The position numbers and the translations under genes are program-made. Shown here in pieces: positions 35,858 through 44,243 of a stretch of 64,000 nt of DNA; position 1 is the first letter of the stretch; every line of letters starts with the position of its first letter. Below the pieces are notes generated by a model. It was not told where the DNA came from and did no database searches. It worked only from the letters and a program-made list of their open reading frames with translations. Origin of the DNA: Bog-473 sp963711065 (GTDB taxonomy: Bacteria > Actinomycetota > Acidimicrobiia > Acidimicrobiales > RAAP-2); assembly GCA_963711065.1 (NCBI GenBank), contig CAVQCO010000002.1:620001-684000 (forward strand). The letters run 5' to 3'.

Positions 35858-37507
35858 TCACGCGTGCGGATTGCGGTGGGCCGGCAGAAGACGCTTCTCG
35901 TCGCGCTGGCTCTCCAGAATCGACTTCATCGTGCTGAGCATCGCCGCGTCGTCGCCGGCACGATTGTGGCGCTCCTCGGGGTCGGCACTCAAGTTGTGCA
36001 GCTCGAAGAGCGGGTCGGCCGCGGGGGCGGCGAAGGGGTTCGGGGCGATGCCCCGGTCGGCGTACCAGTCGTCGAGGCGCTCGTAGTAGTGGTTGAGCTT
36101 CCAGAGCTCATCGGTCCCGCCGGGGCCCGTCGGACGGCTGGCGACGACCGACTCGATGTTCGACGGCGCTCCGACCGGCTCGAACGGAGTGCCGTTCAAG
36201 ATGTTGACCTGGGTCAGACCCCTCGAGGGATTGTCCTCCGTCATGAAGTACACGGGGCTCGCGACGGGGGCGGCGCCGGACTTCCCGGTCACCAGGTCGC
36301 TCAGGTCCCGACCGGGCAGGGCGTGCGCCTCGGCGTGGTGGGCGGCGACGCCGACCCACGCCAACTCGAGGTCGATGCCGGCCAAGCCGAGCAGTGTCGG
36401 GACGAGGTCGACGTGGCTCGTCGGGACCGAGATCCCCCCGTCGACCCGGGCCACGCCCGGACCGGACACGAGCAGCGGGACGCGCGTCGCCTCGTCGAAG
36501 ACGTTGAACCACTTCTGGACCAAGCCCCCGTGCGCACCGATCAGGTCGCCGTGGTCCGAGGTGAACACCACGATCGTGTCGTCGAACATCCCCGAGGCCC
36601 GGAGCGACTCGAGAATCCGCCCGATGGACTCGTCGACCACCTTCTGCAGGTAGTAGTAGAGGCGGCGGTAGGCGAGGTCGGCGGCCGACTCGAAGATCAT
36701 CTTCGGCCACAGCGCCTTGAACGCCTCCTGGCACGGGGGCCGTCCCGCGAAGCTGTCGCTCTGGGATGGCGCCTCGGGAATCTCGGGCACGGTGTCGTCC
36801 GGTGGGCCGAATCCGAGCAACTGCTCCCAACCGAAGCCGCTGAAGGCGATGTCGTGCGGGTTGACGAACGACGCCACGGCCAGCCACGGGCCGTCCCGGC
36901 GCGCCCGGGCAAGCCCGTCGAACAACTCGACCACCTGCTCGGCGAAGACGCCGTCCCTGACAGTGCCGCAATCGGACTTCTCGGCACCGTGCGGCTCCCG
37001 TCCGATCCATCCCGAGAAACCGAACGGGTCGAGCCGGTCGGCCCTCTCGTAGGCCTCGACGGCCTCGGGAATCGGCTTGCCGGCGTCGTCGGACGCCATC
37101 AGTCCTTCGTGCGTCCCGGGGATGACGAGGTCGGCGTGCGAGACGTGCCACTTGCCGCGGTAGTGCGTGTGATAGCCGCCGGCGCGGAACCAGTCGCCCA
37201 GCGTCGGCACCGAATTGGGATCGAGCCACGTCATCTCCGGGTCGGTGCTCTGCTTGGCGGCGCCGTCGGTGGAGGACACCCCGTGGAGCGAGGGGTACTG
37301 GCCGGTGAAGAGGGTGGCCCGGCTCGGCGTGCACGCAGTCGAGCCGGTGTAGTGGCGGTGGAACTCGACACCCGATGACCGGATCGATTCGCGCGCCGTC
37401 ATGTACTTCGTGCGGAACGACGTGACCGCGTCGGACTCGTAGGGAGGAGGGTAGCGCTCCTCGTCGGTCATGATCACCAGGATGTTGGGGGAGTTCCCGG
37501 TGGCCAT
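35858..37507 (-). CDS. Type I sulfatase family hydrolase
   Basis: 549 residues. The N-terminus PNILVIMTDEERY provides metal ligands. CTPSRATLFTG (Cys59) is the CxPxR motif converted to formylglycine in active type I sulfatases. GKWHVSH, VVFTSDHGDLIGAHG and HVDLVPTLLGLAG supply the remaining active-site pattern, and LFELHNLSADPEERHN is the usual C-terminal signature. There is no signal peptide, so it is probably cytoplasmic. The substrate could be a sulfate ester or choline-sulfate-like compound. It follows the DUF2252 gene directly (its start is the base after that gene's stop). No formylglycine-generating enzyme is seen in the window. Confidence 0.88.
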   Translation of the reverse strand: MATGNSPNILVIMTDEERYPPPYESDAVTSFRTKYMTARESIRSSGVEFHRHYTGSTACTPSRATLFTGQYPSLHGVSSTDGAAKQSTDPEMTWLDPNSVPTLGDWFRAGGYHTHYRGKWHVSHADLVIPGTHEGLMASDDAGKPIPEAVEAYERADRLDPFGFSGWIGREPHGAEKSDCGTVRDGVFAEQVVELFDGLARARRDGPWLAVASFVNPHDIAFSGFGWEQLLGFGPPDDTVPEIPEAPSQSDSFAGRPPCQEAFKALWPKMIFESAADLAYRRLYYYLQKVVDESIGRILESLRASGMFDDTIVVFTSDHGDLIGAHGGLVQKWFNVFDEATRVPLLVSGPGVARVDGGISVPTSHVDLVPTLLGLAGIDLELAWVGVAAHHAEAHALPGRDLSDLVTGKSGAAPVASPVYFMTEDNPSRGLTQVNILNGTPFEPVGAPSNIESVVASRPTGPGGTDELWKLNHYYERLDDWYADRGIAPNPFAAPAADPLFELHNLSADPEERHNRAGDDAAMLSTMKSILESQRDEKRLLPAHRNPHA

Positions 37508-38977
37508 CTACAACCCTTTCTCGGCCGTGATGCGGCCCTCGGCCACGGCCTTCTGCAGCTGGCCGTAGTCCCTCTCGTTCTGGTCGGCGTACGCTTCGGC
37601 GAATTCGACGAGGGCATCGTCGAAGACGCTGCTGTTCCCGAGATAGGTCGCGATGGCGATGCGGTCGCCCGAGCGTGCATGCGCCCGCGCCAGCGCCTGG
37701 GCACACACGCCCGAGTAGACGGCGAGGCCCGCGGGCAGCGCACCCTCGATCTCGAAGGAGCCCTTCCAGTCGCGAAGTTGGCGCAGGTAGAAGTCGCGGT
37801 TCACACCGTCGAGGCCCTCGACGCGCTGCCAGCCCAGGAAGATGTCGCTCGCGGCCTGCATCAGGTGCTGCCCGGCCACGACGCGCTCGCCGTGGTTGGC
37901 ATAGTGGCTCTTGCCCACGAACGCCTCGAGGACGGAGGCTTCGGCCTCCTTGGCCTGGAGAAACAGCGGATCACTGCTGTCACGACCCTCGAAGAGCAGG
38001 ATCCAGGCCCGGGTTCCCACACTGCCGACACCGACCACCTTGCGGGCCACGTCGACGAGCTGGTATCCCTCCAGGAGGTGACGACGGTCGGTCTGCAGGG
38101 TACGCCGGTAGCTGCGCACCAGCTCGTGCAGCGATTCGAACAGGGCATCGGGCTGCTGCTCGGCGTCCAGCTCCGTAAGGGGGACGATGAGCGGGGGGCT
38201 GCTGACGATGCGCCGGCGTCCGTCGACGACCTCGGTGAGTTTGGCCTGGGCCTGGAGCGAGTCCTTCGTGCGCGACTTGGCCACGATGGACGAGGCCTTC
38301 GTCGCCATCTGCTCGTCCCGCTTGGCCTTGTCCTTTTTGGCCTGACTGGCCGCCCGGGCCGTGAGGCCGGCGATGACTGCGTCGATGTCCACCCGTGAGT
38401 ACCACACGTCGAGGTTGCTCGAGTCGGCCAGCTGATGCATCTCCTCCCGGTACGTCGACCCGACCTCGCGCGCTGCGGTGGCGCACTCCTTCGTGGAGAA
38501 CTTCTGGTCCCGTCCGGCGATGACGACGCTGGCCGCCAGCCGCTTGAGGTCCCACTCCCACGGTCCCGGCAGCGTCTCGTCGAAGTCGTTGACGTCGAAC
38601 ATCATGGCCCGTTCGGGTGACGCGAACAGCCCGAAGTTGCTGAGGTGGGCGTCGCCGCAGATCTGCGCCATCAGGCCCGAGCGCGGCGTCGTGGCCAGGT
38701 CGGAGGCCATGACGAGGGCGGCGCCACGGAAGAAGGTGAACGGCGAGACGAGCATGCGCCCGTAGCGGATCGGCACGAGCTCGGGCACCCGCGTCGTCGC
38801 TTGCCGCTCCAGCAGGCTGACAGGGTCGGGCCGTGACGAGGAGGCCTCGAAGGTGGCCTGGGAGCCCCGCGGCACCCGCGCCCGTGCCTCCTTCCCGAGG
38901 ACCACCCGTTCCTTCGGCGACAAGTGGACGACCTTCTTGGTCGTTCTCGAGGGGGCTTTCGTCTGTTGATCCGTCAT
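37508..38977 (-). CDS. DUF2252 family protein
   Basis: 489 residues from ATG 38977, chosen for GGAGGAAAG directly upstream; a start at 39124 would add a non-conserved leader. The sequence RYGRMLVSPFTFFRGAAL, ICGDAHLSNFGLFASPE, FDVNDFDETLPGPWEWDLKR and LAASVVIAG is the DUF2252 core; its GDAHLSNFG/FDVNDFD resembles the HxD...D metal and phosphate sites of aminoglycoside-kinase-like folds. The biochemical role is unknown. It is transcribed with the sulfatase and divergent from the Fur gene, sharing a 190-bp promoter region with the Fur-type box. Confidence 0.88.
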   Translation of the reverse strand: MTDQQTKAPSRTTKKVVHLSPKERVVLGKEARARVPRGSQATFEASSSRPDPVSLLERQATTRVPELVPIRYGRMLVSPFTFFRGAALVMASDLATTPRSGLMAQICGDAHLSNFGLFASPERAMMFDVNDFDETLPGPWEWDLKRLAASVVIAGRDQKFSTKECATAAREVGSTYREEMHQLADSSNLDVWYSRVDIDAVIAGLTARAASQAKKDKAKRDEQMATKASSIVAKSRTKDSLQAQAKLTEVVDGRRRIVSSPPLIVPLTELDAEQQPDALFESLHELVRSYRRTLQTDRRHLLEGYQLVDVARKVVGVGSVGTRAWILLFEGRDSSDPLFLQAKEAEASVLEAFVGKSHYANHGERVVAGQHLMQAASDIFLGWQRVEGLDGVNRDFYLRQLRDWKGSFEIEGALPAGLAVYSGVCAQALARAHARSGDRIAIATYLGNSSVFDDALVEFAEAYADQNERDYGQLQKAVAEGRITAEKGL

Positions 38978-39115
38978 CTTTCCTCCATGGGCGCGGACAA
39001 CCACGCAGCGTGCCAACGCCCGCCACCACCCTGCCCTCCCGGAACAGCGTTGCCTAGGGCCATTCGTCCTGCTTGGCGGTCGACCGCAGCCGGTCGCCGC
39101 CGCAGGTCCGGGAGA

Positions 39116-39136
39116 TTTCGACAACGATTGTCAAAA
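39116..39136. promoter_or_regulatory. Fur/PerR-type operator
   Basis: TTTCGACAACGATTGTCAAAA is interrupted by single mismatches but contains a perfect GACAA/TTGTC inverted repeat around CGA (39120-39132) with A/T-rich flanks. It is 32 bp before the Fur-family start codon, in the divergent promoter region shared with DUF2252. Confidence 0.7.
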
Positions 39137-39167
39137 TAGGGGTCGGGACCGCTAGTGTGAGTTTGCC

Positions 39168-39620
39168 ATGCAGTCACCCGACGCCCTGACCGATCTCTTC
39201 CGGGCCCACGGCGGCAAGATCACCGCACAGCGGCAGTGCATCTTCCGCGCCCTGGAAGGGGACGTGACCCACCCGTCGGCCGAGCGTGTGCACGAGCGGG
39301 TCCGGCGCGAGATGCCCAACGTCTCGCTGAAGACGGTGTACCAGACCCTGAACGACCTGACCGAGCTGGGCGCCATCTCCGTCCTCGACGTGGGAACGGG
39401 CTCGGCACGCTTCGACCCCAACGTCGAGAAGGCCCACCACCACCTGGTCTGCCGGTCCTGCGGCAAGGTGCGCGACCTGTCCGCCGACTTCCCGGGGCTC
39501 AAGGTGCCCCGAAGGGCCGCACAGGGCTTCGACGTGGACAGCGCCGAGGTCGTCTTCCGGGGCCTGTGTGACGAGTGCCGGGGGAGACGTCCGGCGAGCG
39601 CGGGCCGAGGGACCACATGA
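39168..39620 (+). CDS. Fur-family regulator (PerR-like)
   Basis: 150 residues. The N-terminal winged helix has KITAQRQCIFRALEG and SLKTVYQTLNDLTELG. The metal-binding region is HHHLVCRSCGKVRDL (His90-92, C95, C98), and a second CDEC pair (C134, C137) completes a structural zinc site. Without structure the effector metal is uncertain, but the downstream rubrerythrin and a GACAA/TTGTC box in front favour a peroxide-sensing PerR role. The rubrerythrin gene follows after 33 bp. Confidence 0.88.
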   Translation: MQSPDALTDLFRAHGGKITAQRQCIFRALEGDVTHPSAERVHERVRREMPNVSLKTVYQTLNDLTELGAISVLDVGTGSARFDPNVEKAHHHLVCRSCGKVRDLSADFPGLKVPRRAAQGFDVDSAEVVFRGLCDECRGRRPASAGRGTT

Positions 39621-39653
39621 TCACGAACAACCAAGAGAAAGGGAAGTAACGCC

Positions 39654-40073
39654 ATGCCAGCACTGCAAGGTACGCAGACCGAGGCCAACCTCAAGACGGC
39701 GTTTGCCGGCGAGAGCCAGGCCAACCGCCGGTACCTCTACTTCGCCCAGAAGGCCGACGTCGAGGGCTACCCCGACGTGGCGGCGTTGTTCCGCTCCGTG
39801 GCCGAGGGCGAGACCGGCCACACGTTCGGGCACTTCGACTACCTCAGGGAAGTGGGCGACCCGGTGACGGGAGTGCCGGTCGGCGCGACCGAGGACAACC
39901 TCAAGTCCGCCATTGAAGGCGAGACCTACGAGTACACGGAGATGTACCCCGGCTTCGCCAGGACGGCCCGCGACGAGGGCTTCGAGGAGATCGCCGAGTG
40001 GCTCGAGACGCTGGCCAAGGCCGAGAAGTCGCACGCCGGCCGCTTCACCCAGGGGCTCGAGTCAGTCTCATAG
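39654..40073 (+). CDS. Rubrerythrin (ferritin-like domain only)
   Basis: 139 residues. The four-helix diiron domain shows TAFAGESQANRRYLYFA, FRSVAEGETGHTFGHFDYL, AIEGETYEYTEMYPGFA and AKAEKSHAGRF, providing the ExxH and Glu ligands. The C-terminal rubredoxin domain of classical rubrerythrin is missing, as in short rubrerythrins (sulerythrin-type), so electrons must come from a separate carrier. It reduces hydrogen peroxide in family members. AAAGGGAAG precedes the ATG. The neighbours (Fur regulator upstream, iron-sulfur protein downstream) form a peroxide-response-type unit. Confidence 0.92.
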   Translation: MPALQGTQTEANLKTAFAGESQANRRYLYFAQKADVEGYPDVAALFRSVAEGETGHTFGHFDYLREVGDPVTGVPVGATEDNLKSAIEGETYEYTEMYPGFARTARDEGFEEIAEWLETLAKAEKSHAGRFTQGLESVS

Positions 40074-40083
40074 GTCGCGGCCG

Positions 40084-41412
40084 GTGACCGCAACCTACGA
40101 CCCGACCGATCCCAGGTACTTCGACCCGGCCGCGCTCCGGGAGGAGGTGGACCGCGTCTTCGACCTGTGCCACGGGTGCCGGCTGTGCTTCAACCTGTGC
40201 CCGTCGTTCCCGACCATGTTCAGGTTCATCGACGCCAACGACGGCAACGCCTCGGCGCTGAACGACGCGGAACGGGATCAGGTGGTCGACGAGTGCTACC
40301 AGTGCAAGCTGTGCTACGTGAAGTGCCCCTACGTGCCACCGCACGAATGGGAGCTCGACTTCCCGCGGCTCATGAGCCGGGTGCACGCCGTCCGGCAGAA
40401 GCAGGGCGTCGGGGTCAAGGAACAGCTGACGGACCAGTTCCTGGCGCGCACCGACCTGCTGGGCCGCGTCTCGGTCCCGGCGGCGCCGGTCGTCAATTGG
40501 GCGACCGGTTCCCCCGGCTCATGGCCACGCCGCGTGATGGAGAAGACGGTGGGCCTGGCGTCCGAACGGCTGCTCCCGCCCTACGCGAGGCAACGCTTCA
40601 CGACGTGGTTCAAGAGGCGCGACGACCGTGCCGCCCCATCGGCAGAGGGTGGTGCGGTGTCGGTGTTCCCCACGTGCTTCGTGGAGTACATGGAGCCTGA
40701 CGTGGGCCGCGCCATCGTCGGGGTGTACGAGCACAACGGCGTGGTCTGCACCCTCCCTCAGGGCACGAAGTGCTGCGGCGCCCCCTGGCTGCACTCGGGC
40801 CACGTCGACGAGTTCGTCAAGGCCGCCCGCCGCAACGTGGCGGCCCTGGCTTCCGAGGTGCGCGCCGGGCGCGACGTGGTCGTGGCCCAGCCGACGTGCG
40901 CGTACGTGATCAAGCGTGACTATCCCATGTACGCCGCAGGCCCCGACGCGGACCTCGCCGCCGCGCACACGTTCGACCCGGCTGAGTACCTGGTGCGGCG
41001 CCACCGCGACGCCGGGGACCCGTTCACCTTGCGCGACGAGTTCCCCGGCCGCGACGACGGGTCGGTGCCCGACGCGGTGACCTACCACGTGGCCTGCCAC
41101 CTCCAGGCCCAGAATGCCGGGCTGCGAAGCCGCGACCTCCTCAAGGCCGCCGGCGTGCAGTGCACGCTCGTCCAGCGCTGCTCGGGGATCGACGGAACCT
41201 GGGGGTACCGGGCCGAGAACTACGAGCTGGCCCGCAAGGTGGCCGCACCACTCGGGCGCGAGGTCGAGGCGACCGGCAACGAGGTCGTCTGCGGCGACTG
41301 CCACCTGGCCAACGGTTCCATCCTCCAAGAGACCGGGACCCATCCGGTGCACCCGCTCCAGCTGCTGGCGCGCGCCTACGGCCTCGGCGATGGGGCCGGC
41401 GGGGACCGGTGA
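40084..41412 (+). CDS. HdrBC/GlpC-like iron-sulfur oxidoreductase
   Basis: 442 residues from GTG 40084. Two 4Fe-4S motifs sit near the N-terminus: CHGCRLCFNLCP (C29, C32, C35, C39) and CYQCKLCYVKCP (C71, C74, C77, C81). Two CCG-type domains follow, with TKCCGAPWLHSG and HVACHLQAQN...QRCSGIDGTWG. This arrangement is that of heterodisulfide reductase BC/GlpC-type proteins. It starts 10 bp after rubrerythrin, which lacks a rubredoxin domain, so it is a reasonable electron donor candidate for it. It overlaps the DUF3501 gene by four bases (GTGA). Confidence 0.88.
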   Translation: MTATYDPTDPRYFDPAALREEVDRVFDLCHGCRLCFNLCPSFPTMFRFIDANDGNASALNDAERDQVVDECYQCKLCYVKCPYVPPHEWELDFPRLMSRVHAVRQKQGVGVKEQLTDQFLARTDLLGRVSVPAAPVVNWATGSPGSWPRRVMEKTVGLASERLLPPYARQRFTTWFKRRDDRAAPSAEGGAVSVFPTCFVEYMEPDVGRAIVGVYEHNGVVCTLPQGTKCCGAPWLHSGHVDEFVKAARRNVAALASEVRAGRDVVVAQPTCAYVIKRDYPMYAAGPDADLAAAHTFDPAEYLVRRHRDAGDPFTLRDEFPGRDDGSVPDAVTYHVACHLQAQNAGLRSRDLLKAAGVQCTLVQRCSGIDGTWGYRAENYELARKVAAPLGREVEATGNEVVCGDCHLANGSILQETGTHPVHPLQLLARAYGLGDGAGGDR

Positions 41413-42044
41413 GCGAGCGGGCCGGGCCGGCGGCGCGGGAGCTGACCCTCGACGACGTCCTCGACCTGCGGGCCTACGAGCGTGTCCGCGAGGACTACCG
41501 GGCCCGGGTCATCGCCCGCAAGCGCAACCGACGCGTCGGCCTGGGGCCGATCATGACCCTGGTCTTCGAGTCCGTCGACACCGTGCGGTTCCAGGTCCAG
41601 GAGATGGCGCGGGCCGAGAAGATCATCAGTGACGAGGCGATGCAGGTGGAGCTCGACATCTACAACCGCCTCCTGCCCGGGGAGCGCGAGCTCTCGGCCA
41701 CGCTCTTCATCGAGCTGACCTCGGACGCCGAGCTCCGGGGATGGCTGCCGCGCCTCGTCGGGATCGAGCAGCACATCGGGCTCACCATGGAGGGCGAGGT
41801 CGTGGCGAGCGCCCCCGAGGCCCAGCACGCCGCCGCCCTGACGAGGGACTCCATCACCCCGGCCGTGCACTACATCCGCTTCGCCTTCACGGAGGCCCAG
41901 GTGGAGGCGTTCCAGCATGCCGACGAGGTCGCCCTGGTGGCCTCTCATCCCGCCTATGAGGCCCGGACCGTGCTGCCACCCGGCGTCCGGGAGGAGCTCC
42001 TCGGTGACCTCCGCGGGACAACAAAGCCTCTACCTATCGCCTGA
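41409..42044 (+). CDS. DUF3501 family protein
   Basis: 211 residues from GTG 41409. Core sequence: LTLDDVLDLRAYERVREDY, ARKRNRRVGLGPIMTLVFE, TVRFQVQEMARAEKI, YNRLLPGERELSATLFIEL and VHYIRFAFTEAQVEAF, a good match to DUF3501. The family is repeatedly found beside rubrerythrin and HdrBC-like genes, as here, and its role is unknown. It is the last gene of the unit before the whiB promoter. Confidence 0.85.
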   Translation: MSERAGPAARELTLDDVLDLRAYERVREDYRARVIARKRNRRVGLGPIMTLVFESVDTVRFQVQEMARAEKIISDEAMQVELDIYNRLLPGERELSATLFIELTSDAELRGWLPRLVGIEQHIGLTMEGEVVASAPEAQHAAALTRDSITPAVHYIRFAFTEAQVEAFQHADEVALVASHPAYEARTVLPPGVREELLGDLRGTTKPLPIA

Positions 42045-42069
42045 CCAGGGACAATTCTGTGCGCGAGTC

Positions 42070-42099
42070 TTTACAGAAGCTCAAGTCGTAAGCCATACT
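42070..42099 (+). promoter_or_regulatory. Candidate whiB promoter
   Basis: TTTACA (42070-42075) and CATACT (42094-42099) are separated by 18 bp, about 110 bp before the whiB start. They begin 26 bp after the DUF3501 stop. Confidence 0.5.
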
Positions 42100-42115
42100 C
42101 TCCGTTCGTCTAATT

Positions 42116-42156
42116 CGGGGGCGGTGCCATCGGTCGTTGCACCGAAGAGGCCCCCG
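42116..42156 (+). promoter_or_regulatory. 5'-leader hairpin before whiB
   Basis: CGGGGGC (42116-42122) pairs with GCCCCCG (42150-42156), and GGTGC (42123-42127) pairs with GCACC (42139-42143). The structure lies between the candidate promoter and the whiB ribosome site and could attenuate or stabilise the leader. Confidence 0.45.
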
Positions 42157-42210
42157 AGCAGGGCGAATGCACATATCCATCGAAATTGTCCCTACAAGGA
42201 AGTGTTTCCC

Positions 42211-42450
42211 ATGATCGCCACCACGTGGCGCAAGCAAGCAGCCTGCCGGGGCCTCGACGTCGAGGCGTTCTACCCGGTGACCGAGGACGAGGCCGACGCG
42301 GCCGAAGCCAAGGCTGTGTGCGCGGTCTGCCCGGTCCGCCAGGCGTGCCTGGAGCACGCCCTGGCCTACCGCGAGCGTGAGGGCATCTGGGGCGGCACGA
42401 CCGAGCGGGAGCGCCGCCGGATCGTGCGGCAGCGGCGCAAGTCTGCCTGA
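42211..42450 (+). CDS. WhiB-family iron-sulfur regulator
   Basis: 79 residues. Four cysteines (C12, C37, C40, C46) in the WhiB spacing CxxC...C ligate a 4Fe-4S cluster. GIWGGTTERERR (58-69) is the beta-turn and basic helix used for sigma-factor and DNA contact. Its short length and CRGLDVEAFYP opening are like WhiB1/WhiB2-class proteins; which paralogue it is cannot be decided. AAGGAAG sits about ten bases before the ATG. Confidence 0.93.
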   Translation: MIATTWRKQAACRGLDVEAFYPVTEDEADAAEAKAVCAVCPVRQACLEHALAYREREGIWGGTTERERRRIVRQRRKSA

Positions 42451-42522
42451 CCCGCCACCCGCCACCCGCTACCCGCCACCCGGCGCCCGCCGGGCGGGGC
42501 TGAGGGCCGCGCCGACGCCCGG

Positions 42523-44028
42523 TTATTTCTTGGCTTTCGCCGTCGTGGAGGTCCGCGGTGACGCCTGCGTCGACTGGCCGAGGGTGCAGGGGACCGGGTT
42601 CCAGGGCTCGGGCTGGGCGTTCGTGTAGACGTCGGCGGGGATCGTCGTCGTGGTGGTCGTCGTCGGGCCGGTGGTGGTCGTCGGGCCGGACGGGGCACCG
42701 GCCGACGGCGCCCCGGTCACGGTCAACTGGGACCCGGCGACCAGCAGCGAGACGGTCTGGCCGCTGAGGCTCGCGTCGGGCAGCAGGATGACGGGCCCGC
42801 CCAGCACCGACTGGAGGGTGAGCGCCGCCTCGTGCCCGGAGGGTCCGTAGAGGATCTCCGAGGGGCCGCCCGCGGCCAGCGGCGACGAGGCGTCGCCGAT
42901 CTGATCCACCCGGAAACCCTGTGCGGTGAGCGCGGTCGCCGTCGTGTGCGCGATGCCGTTCACGGCCGACGCGTTGAGGACGTCGACGCCAACCAGCGCG
43001 TGCGCCTCCGGGGGCGTCGTGGTGGTCGTCGCGGGGCCGCCCTTCGTCTTGACCGTGCCCGTGGCGCTCGGGGCCGGGGTCTCGCCGATCAGGTTGAACG
43101 CGTTGATCATGTTCTGCGCGTAGGGCTGGGCCAGCTTGAGGACCGATGCCCCGCCGTCGGTCGTGAACCCGATCGTGGGCAGCGTCTCGGTGACCAGGTG
43201 CGACGAGGGGAGGCCGCGGAAGTCGTTGGCGAGGTGGAAGAGGTCGCCCTGGCTGAACTTGTCGTCGATGGTCAGGTTGCCGACGGTTGCCCCGATGAAC
43301 GAATTGATGGCCAGGGGGTTGGTGATGGATGCGTTCACCTTGGCGAGAACGGCCCGGAAGAAGGCATCCTGGCGTTGGATGCGGCTGAAGTCCGACTCGC
43401 CGTCGTACTCCCAGTACCCGTTCTGGCCCATGTAGTAGAGGTGGCGGCTGCGGACCAGCTGGAGCGCCACCGTCCCGTTCACGACCTGGCAACCCGTCGT
43501 GGTCACGTCGAGGCCCGTGTATTGGTCCTTGACTTCTGTCGGGAAGTCCATCGTGATGCCACCGAGCGCGTTGACCATGCCGGAGAAGCCGGGAAAGTCG
43601 ACCGACATGTAGTGGTTGACGGGGATGCCGAGGTCCGTCTCGATGGTCTGGACGAGGAGGTCCGGTCCCGTGTTGAACGCGGCATTGATGCGGTTCATGC
43701 CGGAGATGTTCGACGGGTTGGACGGGATGTCCACCCAGAGGTCGCGTGGGATCGACAGGACGGTCACCCTCTTGGCCGCCGGGTCGAAGCGGGCCACCAT
43801 GGTCACGTCGCTGCGCTGGCCGCCCGCATTGGCTTCGTTGCCGAACGCGTTGTTCTGGGTGGCGTTGGACACGAAGGCGCGGGTGTCCGAGCCCACGAGA
43901 AGCACGTTGAAGGGCTGGCCCGCAGGCACCGCGGCCACCAGGTGCTTGGCGTGGATCTTCTTGATCTGGTCGAAGCGGTAGGTGGCATAGACGTAGAGGC
44001 CCCCGACTCCGATGGCGGCGATGAGCAC
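42523..44028 (-). CDS. Lcp (LytR-CpsA-Psr) cell-wall ligase
   Basis: 501 residues from GTG 44028. A membrane helix at the very N-terminus (LIAAIGVGGLYVYA) leads to the Lcp domain: FNVLLVGSDTR, RSDVTMVARFDP, TVLSIPRDLWVDIP, NRINAAFN, VDFPGFSGMVNALGGI and LQLVRSRH, with Arg/Asp residues that bind polyprenyl phosphate. A LytR_C domain (VGVDVLNASAVNGIAHTTA) and a Thr-rich tail follow. Lcp proteins attach arabinogalactan or similar polymers to peptidoglycan. The frame stays open upstream and encodes a basic cytoplasmic tail (RSRKKEQRRRHRWRRRALY), so the true start is probably 100-190 bp upstream, on a rare codon. Confidence 0.87.
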   Translation of the reverse strand: MLIAAIGVGGLYVYATYRFDQIKKIHAKHLVAAVPAGQPFNVLLVGSDTRAFVSNATQNNAFGNEANAGGQRSDVTMVARFDPAAKRVTVLSIPRDLWVDIPSNPSNISGMNRINAAFNTGPDLLVQTIETDLGIPVNHYMSVDFPGFSGMVNALGGITMDFPTEVKDQYTGLDVTTTGCQVVNGTVALQLVRSRHLYYMGQNGYWEYDGESDFSRIQRQDAFFRAVLAKVNASITNPLAINSFIGATVGNLTIDDKFSQGDLFHLANDFRGLPSSHLVTETLPTIGFTTDGGASVLKLAQPYAQNMINAFNLIGETPAPSATGTVKTKGGPATTTTTPPEAHALVGVDVLNASAVNGIAHTTATALTAQGFRVDQIGDASSPLAAGGPSEILYGPSGHEAALTLQSVLGGPVILLPDASLSGQTVSLLVAGSQLTVTGAPSAGAPSGPTTTTGPTTTTTTTIPADVYTNAQPEPWNPVPCTLGQSTQASPRTSTTAKAKK

Positions 44029-44243
44029 GATGGAGGTCAGGGCGTAGAGGGCGCGCCGCCGCCAGCGATGCCGGCGCCGCTGCTCCTTCTTCCGTGACCG
44101 GCGCAGCTCGGACTGGAGGTCGGCCCGCGACGGGACGGAGGCCGTGGCGGCCTGATCGGGATCGGGCAGAGCGGGGGACTCGGGGTCGGCGGGTGTCAGG
44201 ATCCAGAAAATACCTGGCTGGACGGTCCGGTAGCCTGCGCCCC

